Below are positions 8,862 to 18,155 of a stretch of 47,835 nt of DNA, piece after piece. Position numbers and translations under genes: made by a program. Every line of letters begins with the position of its first letter. The stretch's first letter is position 1. The notes beneath the pieces are model-generated. The model saw only the letters and a program-made list of their open reading frames with translations, was not told the DNA's origin and ran no database searches. Origin of the DNA: an uncultured Collinsella sp. Lineage in GTDB: Bacteria; Actinomycetota; Coriobacteriia; Coriobacteriales; Coriobacteriaceae. The stretch is from NCBI GenBank assembly GCA_902478865.1, contig CABSNA010000001.1:1-47835 (forward strand), in the 5' to 3' direction.

Positions 8862-8891
8862 AGTATAACGCGGTTGTCTTGTTCGATACAA
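8862..8891 (-). promoter_or_regulatory. Promoter of tRNA-Gly
   Basis: On the minus strand TTGTAT and TATACT are separated by 18 bases, with the tRNA beginning 13 bases after the -10 box. Confidence 0.6.
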
Positions 8892-9145
8892 GGGTGGTGA
8901 TGCTTGTTTTAGCTGTGGAGATTCGTTTGAAAATCACGCCAATTGTGGAGACGAGGACCTTTGACTTCCTGTTCTCTCTATCTTCTACCTGCACTTTTGC
9001 TTGATTGTTGTATTTGAGCTCAATTTGTCAGGAATTGGGCAAGCTTTTGGTCAGGCTCCGGTACTTACCCGCATGAACCTCGGGGGTAGCCTCATCCTAC
9101 GCGTCGCAGCCTCCCCGTGCGGCGCACGAGGGATAAGGAGCAGCC
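8892..9145. other. Non-coding leader before the adhesin gene
   Basis: This stretch separates tRNA-Gly from the adhesin. I see no convincing coding frame. The last 80 bases are GC-rich and can fold, with CCTCG (9078-9082) facing CGAGG (9127-9131), just before the ribosome binding site AAGGAG. A structured 5' leader is possible, but no known riboswitch class is recognised. Confidence 0.35.
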
Positions 9146-12100
9146 ATGTCCAACGCACCCACGCACTCTGTCCACAGCGCAATCGCAACAGGTCCGCTGC
9201 TCCTGCTCCTCTTCCTGCTTTTCGGCTGCCTGGCACCGGGAGCCGCATTTGCCGTCGATGGCTACGACCAGCTCGGCTTCCGCACTATTAGCGATGATTG
9301 TGGGCCCTTCCTCATCGGCAAGTATGAAGCTCAAGACGCCTCGATTGCCTACTGCATGAACCAGGAGCGCCCCGGCCCCACCAAGCCGGGCGGCCCATGG
9401 CTCAACTTTGATCAAGGCTGGGTGTGGCTCGACGACGAGTTCGCGGCAATCGTTTGTCACGGATATCCTACCGCCACGTCGTTTGGCGGTTACCATCTTT
9501 CACCCGATCGTGCCCGCGCCGCAACCCAGCTTGCCGTATGGATGCTCAACGGCACTACCCATGTCGACGGTACCTACTCTTACACGACCGCTCAGGGCAA
9601 AACCAAGAGCGGGCACTTTACCGCCGACGATGAAGTCGTGGCGGCGGCGCGGTGGCTCCACGACAGCGCAAAATCAGGAAGCATCAAAGCCGCTCCGCAC
9701 CGCGCGCGGCGCTATCTAGGAGCCGTATCGGGCGGCAGCAAACGTCAGGACATGCTCTATGTACTGCCGGCGGTCTCTGTTTCCTTCCAAAAGCAGTCTG
9801 CAAACGCTGCCATTACCAGCGGAAACAATACTTATCAGTTTGCCGGGGCAACATTCGATGTTTTTGAGAGCGCCAGCGACGCACGTGTTGGCACCATCCA
9901 GATGGACAGCAACGGTCGGGCGCAAGCAACACTTCTGCCCAACACAGCATACTACCTAGTTGAAACGAAGGCGCCGGCCGGCTATGTCCCCCGCCACGAT
10001 CGCATCGCCTTTACCACGGGGAATGACGGCGGGCGGGTCGCCATTGATGAACAGCCCGGCACCATCAACCTGCGTATCGTAAAACTCGATACCGCGACGA
10101 ATGCCGGCCCCCAGGTAGGCTCTTCACTCGCAGGAGCAGAGTTCACGTGTGTGTCGCAATCAACCCCTGGATGGGCGCAAATCCTCACGACCGACGAAAG
10201 CGGTCAGGCCACCCTCGCCGATGTCCCCTTAGGAACCTTTACCATCTACGAATCAAAAGCCCCCGAGGGCTACCTGCCATCCAACGACAGCTGGACCTAT
10301 ACCGTTGGAGCCGACCAGCTCGGCGATTCAGGCGTGGTCGAGATCGAATCTCGCATTTCCGATATCCCCATTGCGTTTGACCTTGAGATTTCCAAATTCA
10401 AGGATTACGGCAATAGCGACCAATCCGGCCTGGAGCAACCGGCGGGTGGTGTTGTCTTTGAGGTTGTCAGCAACAGTTCTCAGCAGGTTGTTGGCACACT
10501 GACCACAAACATCTATGGCTTTGTCTCCACCAAAGATCAGCCCGAAGCATGGTTCGGCACAGGCAAGCGACCCGCCGGTGTCCACGGAGCTGTCCCATAC
10601 GACCGTGCCGGCTACACGATTCGCGAGGTTCCGGAAACCGTCCCCGAGGGTTTTAAACGTGCAGGGGAATGGACCGTCGGGGCCAATCAGATTTCCAACG
10701 GCGCCGAGCTTCAATATATCGTGGACAACCACGCGCTGTCGACGCATCTCCAGATTGTAAAACGCGATGCCCAAACAGGCGCTTCTGTTCCACTAGCCGG
10801 ATTCACCTTCCAACTCCTAGACAGCAATCACGAACCTGTCTCACAAACTTGCTGGTATCCAGCACATAACGTAATGGACACCTTTACGACTGACGCGACC
10901 GGGACCGTCACACTGCCCGAATCGCTCGTGCCGGGCACCTATTATGTACGCGAAACCTCGGCCAAAGAGCCCTATCTTGTCGGCGAAGAGATCGAGGTAA
11001 ACATACCCGCCGACATGAACCTAACGCCCGTTGCAGTCGCCTCGTATTATGACCACGCCGCGACCGGAAACATCAGGATCGTTAAAACCGATGCCATAGA
11101 CGGCAGCAGCCTCGCGGGCGCCGTCTTTGAGATCCGCGCCTCGGGTGATATCGTGCGCCCCGACGGCAGCATTGCCGCGCTCGACGGTGAGACTGTCACG
11201 ACCGTCACGACGGATGAAACTGGAGAAGCACGCGCGGACAACCTCCCACTGGGATCTGGCACCGCACGCTACGAGGTTGTCGAGACTCAAGCGCCGGCAG
11301 GCTTCTTGCTCGATCAGACAACCCATATTGTTGCCCTTACTTATGCCGACCAGAAAACACCCGTTGTAGAAGCACGGCTTAACGTATCCGACGATTACAC
11401 CAAGGTTGATATCTCCAAGGTCGATGCAAGCGGTGAGCAAGAAGTGGAAGGCGCACAGCTCACCTTATATGGTCCCGATAAAACCGAAATAGACTCCTGG
11501 ACCTCATCCGACAAGCCGCATCGCGTCGAACATCTTGCACCCGGCACCTACTCGTTGCGCGAAATGATGTCTCCGCGGACCTATGACCTTGCCGAGGAGA
11601 TAACGTTTGAAATAAAGGATACGGGAGAAGTCCAAACCGTCGCGATGAAGGATGCGCCCATCGAGATCAAGGGACAGGTCGACAAGCGTCAGGAACTTGT
11701 CCAACCTATCGAAAAGGGCCTGTTGGCTAACGGCGATGGTAAAAACCGCGCCACGACGCAAACCAATAGTGATGGGCTTTTCTCCTATACCATCGATGCT
11801 CGAAACGATTCCGCTACTTGGGTTGATGAGTTTACGATTACCGATGATCTTGAGTGCGCCAAAAACGGCACAGCGAGATTCATCTCAATCGAAACCCCCG
11901 TCGCCATCGGCGACCTCAACGGTCTGTGCAACGTATGGTATCGCACGACGCCGTTGGACTCGACAGACGTCGGTGAGCCGGCAAACGCGACACTTGACGA
12001 TGGGCACGAAAATCCTTGGCTTGAGTCCGACGAAGTAAAAGAGAGCCTTGGTGAGGACTGTCGCCTCGTCGATTACGACGGCTGGCACCTCTGGAAGGCG

Positions 12101-12577
12101 GATGTCTCGACCACGGAATCCACCACACTCGAGGCGGAAGAGCTCGACCTTACACCCAATACCGTCGTAACGGGCATTCGAATTGAATACGGTGCGGTAG
12201 CCGCCGACTTTACGACTCGAAGCGATGCGGATTCTTGGACCCGCGATGATCTCAAAGATGAGCACGACGACCTTGACGATGCCAAAGCAATCCTTGGCAC
12301 AGACGCTCGGGGCGCAGTCGTGCACATGCAGGCAACGTCGGCTTATACGCCCCAAACTGCACTCACCAACAGCGCACGCGTCGATCTTTGCCGCAACGGC
12401 GGCGGCGATAAACTTGAGTCACATGACGAGGACTGTGTCATTCAACGCTGTACCCTACCGCAGGACCTACCGGCAACAGGAGCAGTTCCCATCGCCGCTT
12501 GCATCACCGCGTTCCTGACCTCGGGTGCCGCAGCCCTATGGTTCGCTCGCCTTAGGTCGATCCCAAAGAAGCGCTAG
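9146..12577 (+). CDS. LPATG-anchored adhesin with thioester and SpaA/Cna-B domains
   Basis: A 1143-residue secreted, sortase-anchored surface protein. The signal peptide ends near AFA (residue 36). The N-terminal domain shows the two hallmarks of a bacterial thioester domain: YC at Cys70 and TQLAVWMLNG with Gln128, which would form a Cys-Gln thioester able to bind host surfaces covalently. About six Cna-B/SpaA-type repeats follow, each with a V.K.D-like start, a GA.F strand and an ETKAPAGY-like end (for example near 270 and 365); these usually carry Lys-Asn isopeptide bonds. A different beta-rich region precedes the sorting signal LPATG, a hydrophobic helix and the basic tail RSIPKKR. The start ATG has AAGGAG at 7 bases. 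No sortase gene is in the window. Confidence 0.9.
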   Translation: MSNAPTHSVHSAIATGPLLLLLFLLFGCLAPGAAFAVDGYDQLGFRTISDDCGPFLIGKYEAQDASIAYCMNQERPGPTKPGGPWLNFDQGWVWLDDEFAAIVCHGYPTATSFGGYHLSPDRARAATQLAVWMLNGTTHVDGTYSYTTAQGKTKSGHFTADDEVVAAARWLHDSAKSGSIKAAPHRARRYLGAVSGGSKRQDMLYVLPAVSVSFQKQSANAAITSGNNTYQFAGATFDVFESASDARVGTIQMDSNGRAQATLLPNTAYYLVETKAPAGYVPRHDRIAFTTGNDGGRVAIDEQPGTINLRIVKLDTATNAGPQVGSSLAGAEFTCVSQSTPGWAQILTTDESGQATLADVPLGTFTIYESKAPEGYLPSNDSWTYTVGADQLGDSGVVEIESRISDIPIAFDLEISKFKDYGNSDQSGLEQPAGGVVFEVVSNSSQQVVGTLTTNIYGFVSTKDQPEAWFGTGKRPAGVHGAVPYDRAGYTIREVPETVPEGFKRAGEWTVGANQISNGAELQYIVDNHALSTHLQIVKRDAQTGASVPLAGFTFQLLDSNHEPVSQTCWYPAHNVMDTFTTDATGTVTLPESLVPGTYYVRETSAKEPYLVGEEIEVNIPADMNLTPVAVASYYDHAATGNIRIVKTDAIDGSSLAGAVFEIRASGDIVRPDGSIAALDGETVTTVTTDETGEARADNLPLGSGTARYEVVETQAPAGFLLDQTTHIVALTYADQKTPVVEARLNVSDDYTKVDISKVDASGEQEVEGAQLTLYGPDKTEIDSWTSSDKPHRVEHLAPGTYSLREMMSPRTYDLAEEITFEIKDTGEVQTVAMKDAPIEIKGQVDKRQELVQPIEKGLLANGDGKNRATTQTNSDGLFSYTIDARNDSATWVDEFTITDDLECAKNGTARFISIETPVAIGDLNGLCNVWYRTTPLDSTDVGEPANATLDDGHENPWLESDEVKESLGEDCRLVDYDGWHLWKADVSTTESTTLEAEELDLTPNTVVTGIRIEYGAVAADFTTRSDADSWTRDDLKDEHDDLDDAKAILGTDARGAVVHMQATSAYTPQTALTNSARVDLCRNGGGDKLESHDEDCVIQRCTLPQDLPATGAVPIAACITAFLTSGAAALWFARLRSIPKKR

Positions 12578-12586
12578 CGCGATCAA

Positions 12587-12622
12587 AAAGCGGGCGAGCC
12601 AGTCCCCCGGCTCACCCGCTTT
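12587..12622. terminator. Bidirectional terminator between convergent genes
   Basis: A 14-bp stem with one mismatch (12587-12600 with 12609-12622) lies between the adhesin stop and the end of the minus-strand membrane protein gene. A T run follows on the minus strand; on the plus strand the stem ends in TTT. Confidence 0.75.
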
Positions 12623-12643
12623 CAATCATGTAAATCGCCGTAT

Positions 12644-12862
12644 CTACTCTGCAGACGAAGATCCACCATCAACGATTGCTTGCTCGGACTCAGGAATCCC
12701 ATCAGCACCCGTACTCTGTTCTTGCTCCACCTCTTCGCTGATTGCGGAGGCGGGGGTCGAGCCCTTTGCGCCCACGATGTAGGCAGCCCCAAATCCTAAC
12801 GCAATGGCAATCAAGGTCAAAATCACGTAGACAGGCCAATGGCGCTTAATATACGAAAACAC
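12644..12862 (-). CDS. Small single-pass membrane protein, unknown
   Basis: A 72-residue protein: a short basic N-terminus (FSYIKRHW), one transmembrane helix at about 10-31, then an acidic, Ser/Glu-rich tail probably outside the membrane. The start is GTG at 12862 with AAGGAG 7 bases upstream. It lies 21 bases after the large membrane protein gene and is probably cotranscribed with it. I do not recognise a family. Confidence 0.65.
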   Translation of the reverse strand: MFSYIKRHWPVYVILTLIAIALGFGAAYIVGAKGSTPASAISEEVEQEQSTGADGIPESEQAIVDGGSSSAE

Positions 12863-12883
12863 GTTGACTCCTTAGAGCTCCGT

Positions 12884-15800
12884 CTACGAACGGCGGATAA
12901 CCTCGGTCACGACCTCGGATACCGTAGCAATGTTCGTCGGGTTGACATTGTGGGGCAGGTCGTCCTCGGTACGAGCGCAAGCCAGACGCGTGCCGTCCAC
13001 GCCGACGATGGTAAGGGCTCGGCGGCTCGCCTCGAGCGCGGCATAGGCATCGGTCTTGGCATAGGGCATCTCGAGCGCGCCACAATCGACATGGAACGAC
13101 TTGCAGACCTTGCTGACCAGGTTCATGATGCGGCGATCGCCCTTGAGCAGTTGTTGTTCGCCCTCGACCGTCACAACCGAAAGCCTACCGGCGCCGACGG
13201 ATTCAAGATTGATAAAGAATACGCCGCGGAGCTTATCGCGATGCGAAGCCAAGAAGGCCTTCATGCCGGCGCCATCACAATCCGAGGCGCCCGTTGCCAC
13301 AAACCAGATATCGTGACCGAGCAGCTCATCATCGCCCATAGAGGCGACAGCCGAGAGCATATCTTCGGAAGAAGCGCCATCGGAAGACGTAGCGCCACCC
13401 TTCCAGCCATCGTTATCGTCCTCGAAGTTATCCCACGAACCGATACCGCGACCGGACTTCTTGGCATCGTAATCGTCTTCGACGCCCAGCCAGTCACTCA
13501 TGCTGTCCTGCTCGTTTTTCTTTTTACGGCCGAACAGACCACCCAGGCCGCGCTTACGAGACTTGGGTGCCGCCGGGGCGGGAGCTGGAATGGTCTCGAT
13601 CGGCTGCGCGCCCGGCGCAACGGGCATAGGAGGCGCAACGGGTGCCGATGTGGGTTCGGGACCTTGGGCGGTAGCAAAGGGGTCGTTGACCTGGGCAGAG
13701 GGATCGGGAAGGTCGAACAGCGACGTGCGAGACGCAACGTTTGCCTGCTTCATAGACGGCAGCGACGGATCGGGGACCGAAGCCAGCGGAGACGAGGAGG
13801 GTGCAGGCGCCGGTGCCGACGCCGGATCGGGAACATTCATCTGCGGACGCGGCGATGCCTGGGAGGAAATCTGGGCCATAAGGGAATCGACCGTTTCGTC
13901 CTGGGTGGGAGCGACATTGGCAACCGTGGCACCGGAACCACTCGGGGTCGGCATGGTGAAAATCTGCGTGGAATAAGGCCTCGACTCATCCGTCTCGGGA
14001 GTCTCGGAAACCGCAGGCACTTCCTCCTGCTCGACCTCGGTCGAATCACCTTGATCGGCTGCCACGTATTGCTCTTCGTCAGAGTTGACCTCAACGGACT
14101 CGTCCTCGGCGGCATCCTGAATTTCGGCAGCATCAATGGGCTCGTCATCGTCTGCCACGTCGTCCTGCTCATCGGAAGCAGGAAGGGGCTCGGCAATCGC
14201 GGTGCCTTGCTTTTCAAACGTTATCGTGGAATCGAACTGCGCGGCATCAAACGACATGGTGCTATCGACGTGCTGCTGGGCCTCGAAAGACGTTGTAGCT
14301 TCGGCGGCGTCGACGGGCGCGGACTGCATAGCCTCGTTCTGCTCGAACTCTTGCGCCGCGTGCTCACGTGCCGCCGCGGCTGCCTGCTGCTGAGCGATAG
14401 CCTCCTGCTCGGCAGCCTCGCGTGCGGCAGCGCGCTTCTCCTCGAAGTCGTCGACAAATTTCTTGCCCTTTGCAAGTGCACCCTTAAAGAAGTTGGAAGC
14501 GCTGGCGCCAATCGACGAGAACGCGGATGCAATGTCGGCATGGGGCGTTGCCGCGGGAATCTCGGCCGAGAAATCAGTATCGCTCTCGTAAGACACGCGC
14601 CTCGGCTGTTCAACGTAATCGTCGTCAGACTCGTCCGCAACGTCTTGTGCCGGCGCGGCGGGAGCCAAAATGTCCAGTCCTGCCGCGGGATCGATCGCGG
14701 ACACCGCCTCGGGCTCGGCAACGGCAGCGGCAACCGCGGCAGACTCATCATCCACGGTGACAGCGGGCGCAGGCGCAGTCACGACGGGGGCAGGCTCGGG
14801 CTCAAACGTCGGCTCCTCGCCCTCCTCGTAATCGAGCGTGCAGGACTCGGGAAGCATTCCGAGCGCACGGATGGCATCCGAACCAAAGCGGATGTTGCCG
14901 GCGGCATTGCGATAGAGCTTGGGCTCGGGCTCGGCCGCGACAGGCTCCTCCACCGGCTCGGCAGCGGAAACCTCGTCATTGAACTCTTCAGCCTGGACAG
15001 CCTGATTCTGATCCTCGGGCACGATGGCGCCAATCAGCGTCTCGTCGGCAGACGCACCCTCAAAGCCCTCGATCTGCTCGTCGAAAGCCTCACCCTGTTC
15101 GGGCTCGGTCTGAGCGTCGGGAACAATCGGCTGACCGAACTCGTCCTCGGCGTAGGTAGGCTCTTCATACTCGATGGTGTTGCCGTAGTCGTTTTGCTGC
15201 TGGGCCGCGGCATATTCCGCCGCTGCGCGCGCCATTTCCTCGGCACGACGCTTCTGCTCCCCAAAATAGGTATCGAACGGAACATCGTCGGGAAACTCGT
15301 TTTCGCCCTGGAAGGGAGCAACGTTGTCCATAACGCCGAGCATAGCGGCGACAGAAGACTTGTTGCACACCGCGCCGGACGTATAGGGAAGAATATGGCG
15401 GTTAGAGATGATGTTTGCCGCGTTGGCAAGTGCAACGAGGGAAGCGAGGATCGCGACAATCCACAGCAGAACCTTGAGCGCGCCGGGGAGCGGCAGGATA
15501 CGCAGGATGGCAACGGCAGCGGGGGCAACCGTGGCAACGGGCAACAGCTTGGCGATGAGCGCACGATACGAAGCATAAGGCTCGCGGGCGAGCAACTCAG
15601 CACGGGGAGAGTCGTAGTGTGCGACAACGACCACCGGGCGGTTACGCGGGGACGCGAGCGGGCCCGAGGCCTTGTGGTAGGCGATGACATTTTGGCTCAC
15701 GCCCGTCTTGCCCAGGCGCGAAACCACGGGGTGCCCTGTGCGTTCGAGCACGTAAAGAACGGCGCCGACAATGGCCAGCAAGGTGCCGACCAAGCCGATA

Positions 15801-16030
15801 CCGCCGCCGATGCCCATCAGCAGGGCGCCGGCAAACGCAAGAATACCGGTAACGGCAAATGCCAACCTACTGGGCGCCGGGGCATTGAACTCCTGAACCT
15901 CGGGGTCAAAGCCGTGGTTGCGGAAGATCTGAGCGATATCTTCGGCAGCCAAGCGCTCTTCTTCGCTGCATGCCGGCGTAATGCCGGTGTTCTGCAGCAG
16001 GTGGTTAATATAGTTCTGGGTGTTCGCCAT
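12884..16030 (-). CDS. Large membrane protein with split, degenerate M28 peptidase fold
   Basis: A 1048-residue protein. The N-terminus (about 1-50) resembles M28 peptidases, followed by a hydrophobic hairpin (57-96), then VVVVAHYDSP with the expected His138 and Asp140, a second hydrophobic pair (about 155-207), and GAVCNKSSVAAML, which aligns with the usual GADDNASGVAAML but has Cys for the metal-bridging Asp. About 600 residues of acidic, Ala/Pro/Glu-rich low-complexity sequence follow. The last 180 residues return to the fold: WFVATGASDCDGAG (Glu-Glu replaced by Ser-Asp) and INLESVG (Asp to Glu). Loss of several ligands suggests weak or no peptidase activity. I start at 16030 because GGAG lies 6 bases upstream; longer in-frame starts lack a site. 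Alternatively it could be an active enzyme with unusual ligands. Confidence 0.78.
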   Translation of the reverse strand: MANTQNYINHLLQNTGITPACSEEERLAAEDIAQIFRNHGFDPEVQEFNAPAPSRLAFAVTGILAFAGALLMGIGGGIGLVGTLLAIVGAVLYVLERTGHPVVSRLGKTGVSQNVIAYHKASGPLASPRNRPVVVVAHYDSPRAELLAREPYASYRALIAKLLPVATVAPAAVAILRILPLPGALKVLLWIVAILASLVALANAANIISNRHILPYTSGAVCNKSSVAAMLGVMDNVAPFQGENEFPDDVPFDTYFGEQKRRAEEMARAAAEYAAAQQQNDYGNTIEYEEPTYAEDEFGQPIVPDAQTEPEQGEAFDEQIEGFEGASADETLIGAIVPEDQNQAVQAEEFNDEVSAAEPVEEPVAAEPEPKLYRNAAGNIRFGSDAIRALGMLPESCTLDYEEGEEPTFEPEPAPVVTAPAPAVTVDDESAAVAAAVAEPEAVSAIDPAAGLDILAPAAPAQDVADESDDDYVEQPRRVSYESDTDFSAEIPAATPHADIASAFSSIGASASNFFKGALAKGKKFVDDFEEKRAAAREAAEQEAIAQQQAAAAAREHAAQEFEQNEAMQSAPVDAAEATTSFEAQQHVDSTMSFDAAQFDSTITFEKQGTAIAEPLPASDEQDDVADDDEPIDAAEIQDAAEDESVEVNSDEEQYVAADQGDSTEVEQEEVPAVSETPETDESRPYSTQIFTMPTPSGSGATVANVAPTQDETVDSLMAQISSQASPRPQMNVPDPASAPAPAPSSSPLASVPDPSLPSMKQANVASRTSLFDLPDPSAQVNDPFATAQGPEPTSAPVAPPMPVAPGAQPIETIPAPAPAAPKSRKRGLGGLFGRKKKNEQDSMSDWLGVEDDYDAKKSGRGIGSWDNFEDDNDGWKGGATSSDGASSEDMLSAVASMGDDELLGHDIWFVATGASDCDGAGMKAFLASHRDKLRGVFFINLESVGAGRLSVVTVEGEQQLLKGDRRIMNLVSKVCKSFHVDCGALEMPYAKTDAYAALEASRRALTIVGVDGTRLACARTEDDLPHNVNPTNIATVSEVVTEVIRRS

Positions 16031-16228
16031 GTGCGCTCCACATCCATAATCCGACAAATAGGCCCAATGCATGCACATTAGAACCGTATATAGTCGAAAG
16101 TATACCCCGAGCGAGCGCAAACGACCGAATTCGGGCCATCTTAACGCCCCGAGCGGACAAGGATATAGCCTAATCTCCATATCGGACTAAAATCATGGCA
16201 GCAAACCACCTTCTCATGCGAGGACTCT

Positions 16229-17251
16229 ATGACGGCAAGCGACACGACCGAGACAATTAAAAAGGGAAATTCGGAGCCCAGTTTCGATAAAACGGTTCAG
16301 CGCATCCTCAATCTTTTCTTTGTGCTCAATAGCTCCCCCGAACCGCTGACGACCGAGCAGATCGTCTTGGATTCTGACCTGGGATATGGCTCGGGCAATA
16401 TCGACTCGGATAAGCGCAAGTTTCGACGCGATCGTGACAAGCTGCTCGAACGCGGCATCTTAATCAAGGAGGTTCGCCCCACCGGCGCGCAGGAGACCGA
16501 GGAAAGCTCGTGGACAATCGACCGCGAGCACACGTTTGCGGCAGGCGGCCTCATTACCGCAGACGACGCCGATATCCTGCTCAACGCCATCGACCAGACA
16601 CTAGCGGCCGGCTCATCCACTTTTGCCGCACCGCTTGCCGATATTCGCTCCAAGATTGCCTATCTCACCGGCAGGACGACGGTAGACGAGGCGCCGATCA
16701 GCCGCTCTCCCACCGTCGATGCGGTATGGAGCGCCTTTGCCGAGCGATGCGCGCTGCGATTTTTATATCAGAACGGACGCGGCGAGCAGAAAGAACGTAC
16801 CGTCTGCGTCTACGGCATGTTCGAGCGCGAGGGCGTGGCGTACTTCTGCGGCCTCGACAATGCCACCGACGACATCAGGACATTCCGCTGCGACCGTATC
16901 GTTCGCGCTTGGCGTCCTTCGAAGGCCTACGCCATCCCTGCAGACTTCAATCTCAACGACTATCTGTTCTTTGAATTCGATTTTGCCGACCGACCGCCCG
17001 TTGCAGCCACGTTCTCGTTCGGTCCTCAGACGCAGATCGATATGATCAACGGCCTCACGCGCGGGCGAGGTGAGCTCGCACACACCGATGCGGGATGGAC
17101 CTGGACCGTTGACGTGCGTGACCTTGAAGCCGCCGCCTCATTTTGCATGGCCCACGCCATGGACGGCATGAGGCCCATGGCCCCCAAATCGCTCAAGCAG
17201 GCGTGGAACCACCTCATTGAAAGGACGGTGCACGAGCATGCCCGTGCGTAA
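16229..17251 (+). CDS. pafB: WYL-domain transcriptional regulator, PafB-like
   Basis: A 340-residue regulator. An N-terminal winged helix-turn-helix (about 18-80, with KTVQRILNLFFVL) is followed by a WYL domain (about 165-330) with FLYQNGRGEQKERTV and RTFRCDRIVRA. It overlaps a second WYL gene by 14 bases, the arrangement of pafB-pafC. In mycobacteria PafBC is an activator of a RecA-independent DNA damage response; the same role here is inference, though the convergent neighbour is a DNA repair-type helicase. Ribosome binding site GAGGA precedes the ATG at 16229. Confidence 0.82.
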   Translation: MTASDTTETIKKGNSEPSFDKTVQRILNLFFVLNSSPEPLTTEQIVLDSDLGYGSGNIDSDKRKFRRDRDKLLERGILIKEVRPTGAQETEESSWTIDREHTFAAGGLITADDADILLNAIDQTLAAGSSTFAAPLADIRSKIAYLTGRTTVDEAPISRSPTVDAVWSAFAERCALRFLYQNGRGEQKERTVCVYGMFEREGVAYFCGLDNATDDIRTFRCDRIVRAWRPSKAYAIPADFNLNDYLFFEFDFADRPPVAATFSFGPQTQIDMINGLTRGRGELAHTDAGWTWTVDVRDLEAAASFCMAHAMDGMRPMAPKSLKQAWNHLIERTVHEHARA

Positions 17252-18155
17252 ACTCACCAGCGAGCAGAGACTCTCGCGCGCCATCGACATCATGGAGGCC
17301 CTCTACGCCGCCGGCGATGGCGGCATGACACGAACCGAGATTTGCAGCCGCTTTGACATCACGGGGGCGTCGCTCGACGAGATTCTCGAGATCGTCTCGA
17401 CGCTCGCGGACCGAGAATCGGGCGCGCGCATCATCTGCGAATGCCGCGGCGACCGCGTGGCCCTCACTGGTGACGCCGGGCGCGTGCTGCCGTTGCGCCT
17501 GAGTGCCGCCGAGGGCGCTGTGCTCAACCATGAACTTGAATCGTTGGGGATCGAGCCGCAGACGGCAGCTCGGATTCGACATGCCCTTCTGCCCGAAGAG
17601 CTCGGCTATAACCAACGCGTCTTTGACACCGTCAACCACGGGTCGCACTGGCAGCAGCTGAGCTGCGCCATTCAGGACGGCGTTCGCTGTCGCATCTCGT
17701 ATCGCTCGATGGACGATGCACGGCCACGCGAGCGTCTGGTCGACCCCTTGCGCATTACGGCAAACGGCGACCAAACATACCTGATTGCCTGGGACATCAC
17801 AGTCGATGAGCAGCGCACCTATCGCATGGATAAAATCGAGGGACTCGCCTTGACGGAAGACTCCGTCGTGCCTCACGCACCGGACGTCGCATCCCTCCAC
17901 GATTCCCTTGCCCGGACGCAGCATAGCGCAAAGCTCCTGATGCCATTCGATATGGCGGAGCATCTGGACTGGGCCGGCATCACCCTAATCGAGCGCAGCG
18001 GGACAGACACGGCAACGGTAACCGTGCATTACGGCTCCGAGCGTTGGCTACTGAGCCAGATAATCGCAGCGGGCGGAGCCATCCGCATCTTGGATGACCC
18101 CGCCCTGTCAAAGCGTCTGTGCGATATGGCAAAAACCCTCGTCTGTCCGCTTTAG
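17238..18155 (+). CDS. pafC: WYL-domain transcriptional regulator, PafC-like
   Basis: A 305-residue partner of the preceding gene. An N-terminal winged helix (about 1-70, with TRTEICSRFDITGASLDEIL) is followed by a WYL domain (about 145-230) with VRCRISYRSMDDARPRERLVDPLRI and RTYRMDKIEGL. The start ATG at 17238 lies inside the end of pafB (14-base overlap), with AAGGA 12 bases upstream, so it is translationally coupled. Its 3' end overlaps the convergent helicase gene by 4 bases, leaving no room for a terminator. Confidence 0.82.
   Translation: MPVRKLTSEQRLSRAIDIMEALYAAGDGGMTRTEICSRFDITGASLDEILEIVSTLADRESGARIICECRGDRVALTGDAGRVLPLRLSAAEGAVLNHELESLGIEPQTAARIRHALLPEELGYNQRVFDTVNHGSHWQQLSCAIQDGVRCRISYRSMDDARPRERLVDPLRITANGDQTYLIAWDITVDEQRTYRMDKIEGLALTEDSVVPHAPDVASLHDSLARTQHSAKLLMPFDMAEHLDWAGITLIERSGTDTATVTVHYGSERWLLSQIIAAGGAIRILDDPALSKRLCDMAKTLVCPL

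Noticed and set aside
7167..8900. A 577-residue plus-strand frame across purB and tRNA-Gly
   Set aside because: It runs through a real tRNA gene and opposite a clear purB.
12839..16081. A 1080-residue frame antisense to the M28-like gene
   Set aside because: It is a product of high-GC codon bias on the opposite strand; its sequence is Arg/Leu/Gly-rich without domains, while the minus strand has a ribosome binding site and recognisable motifs.
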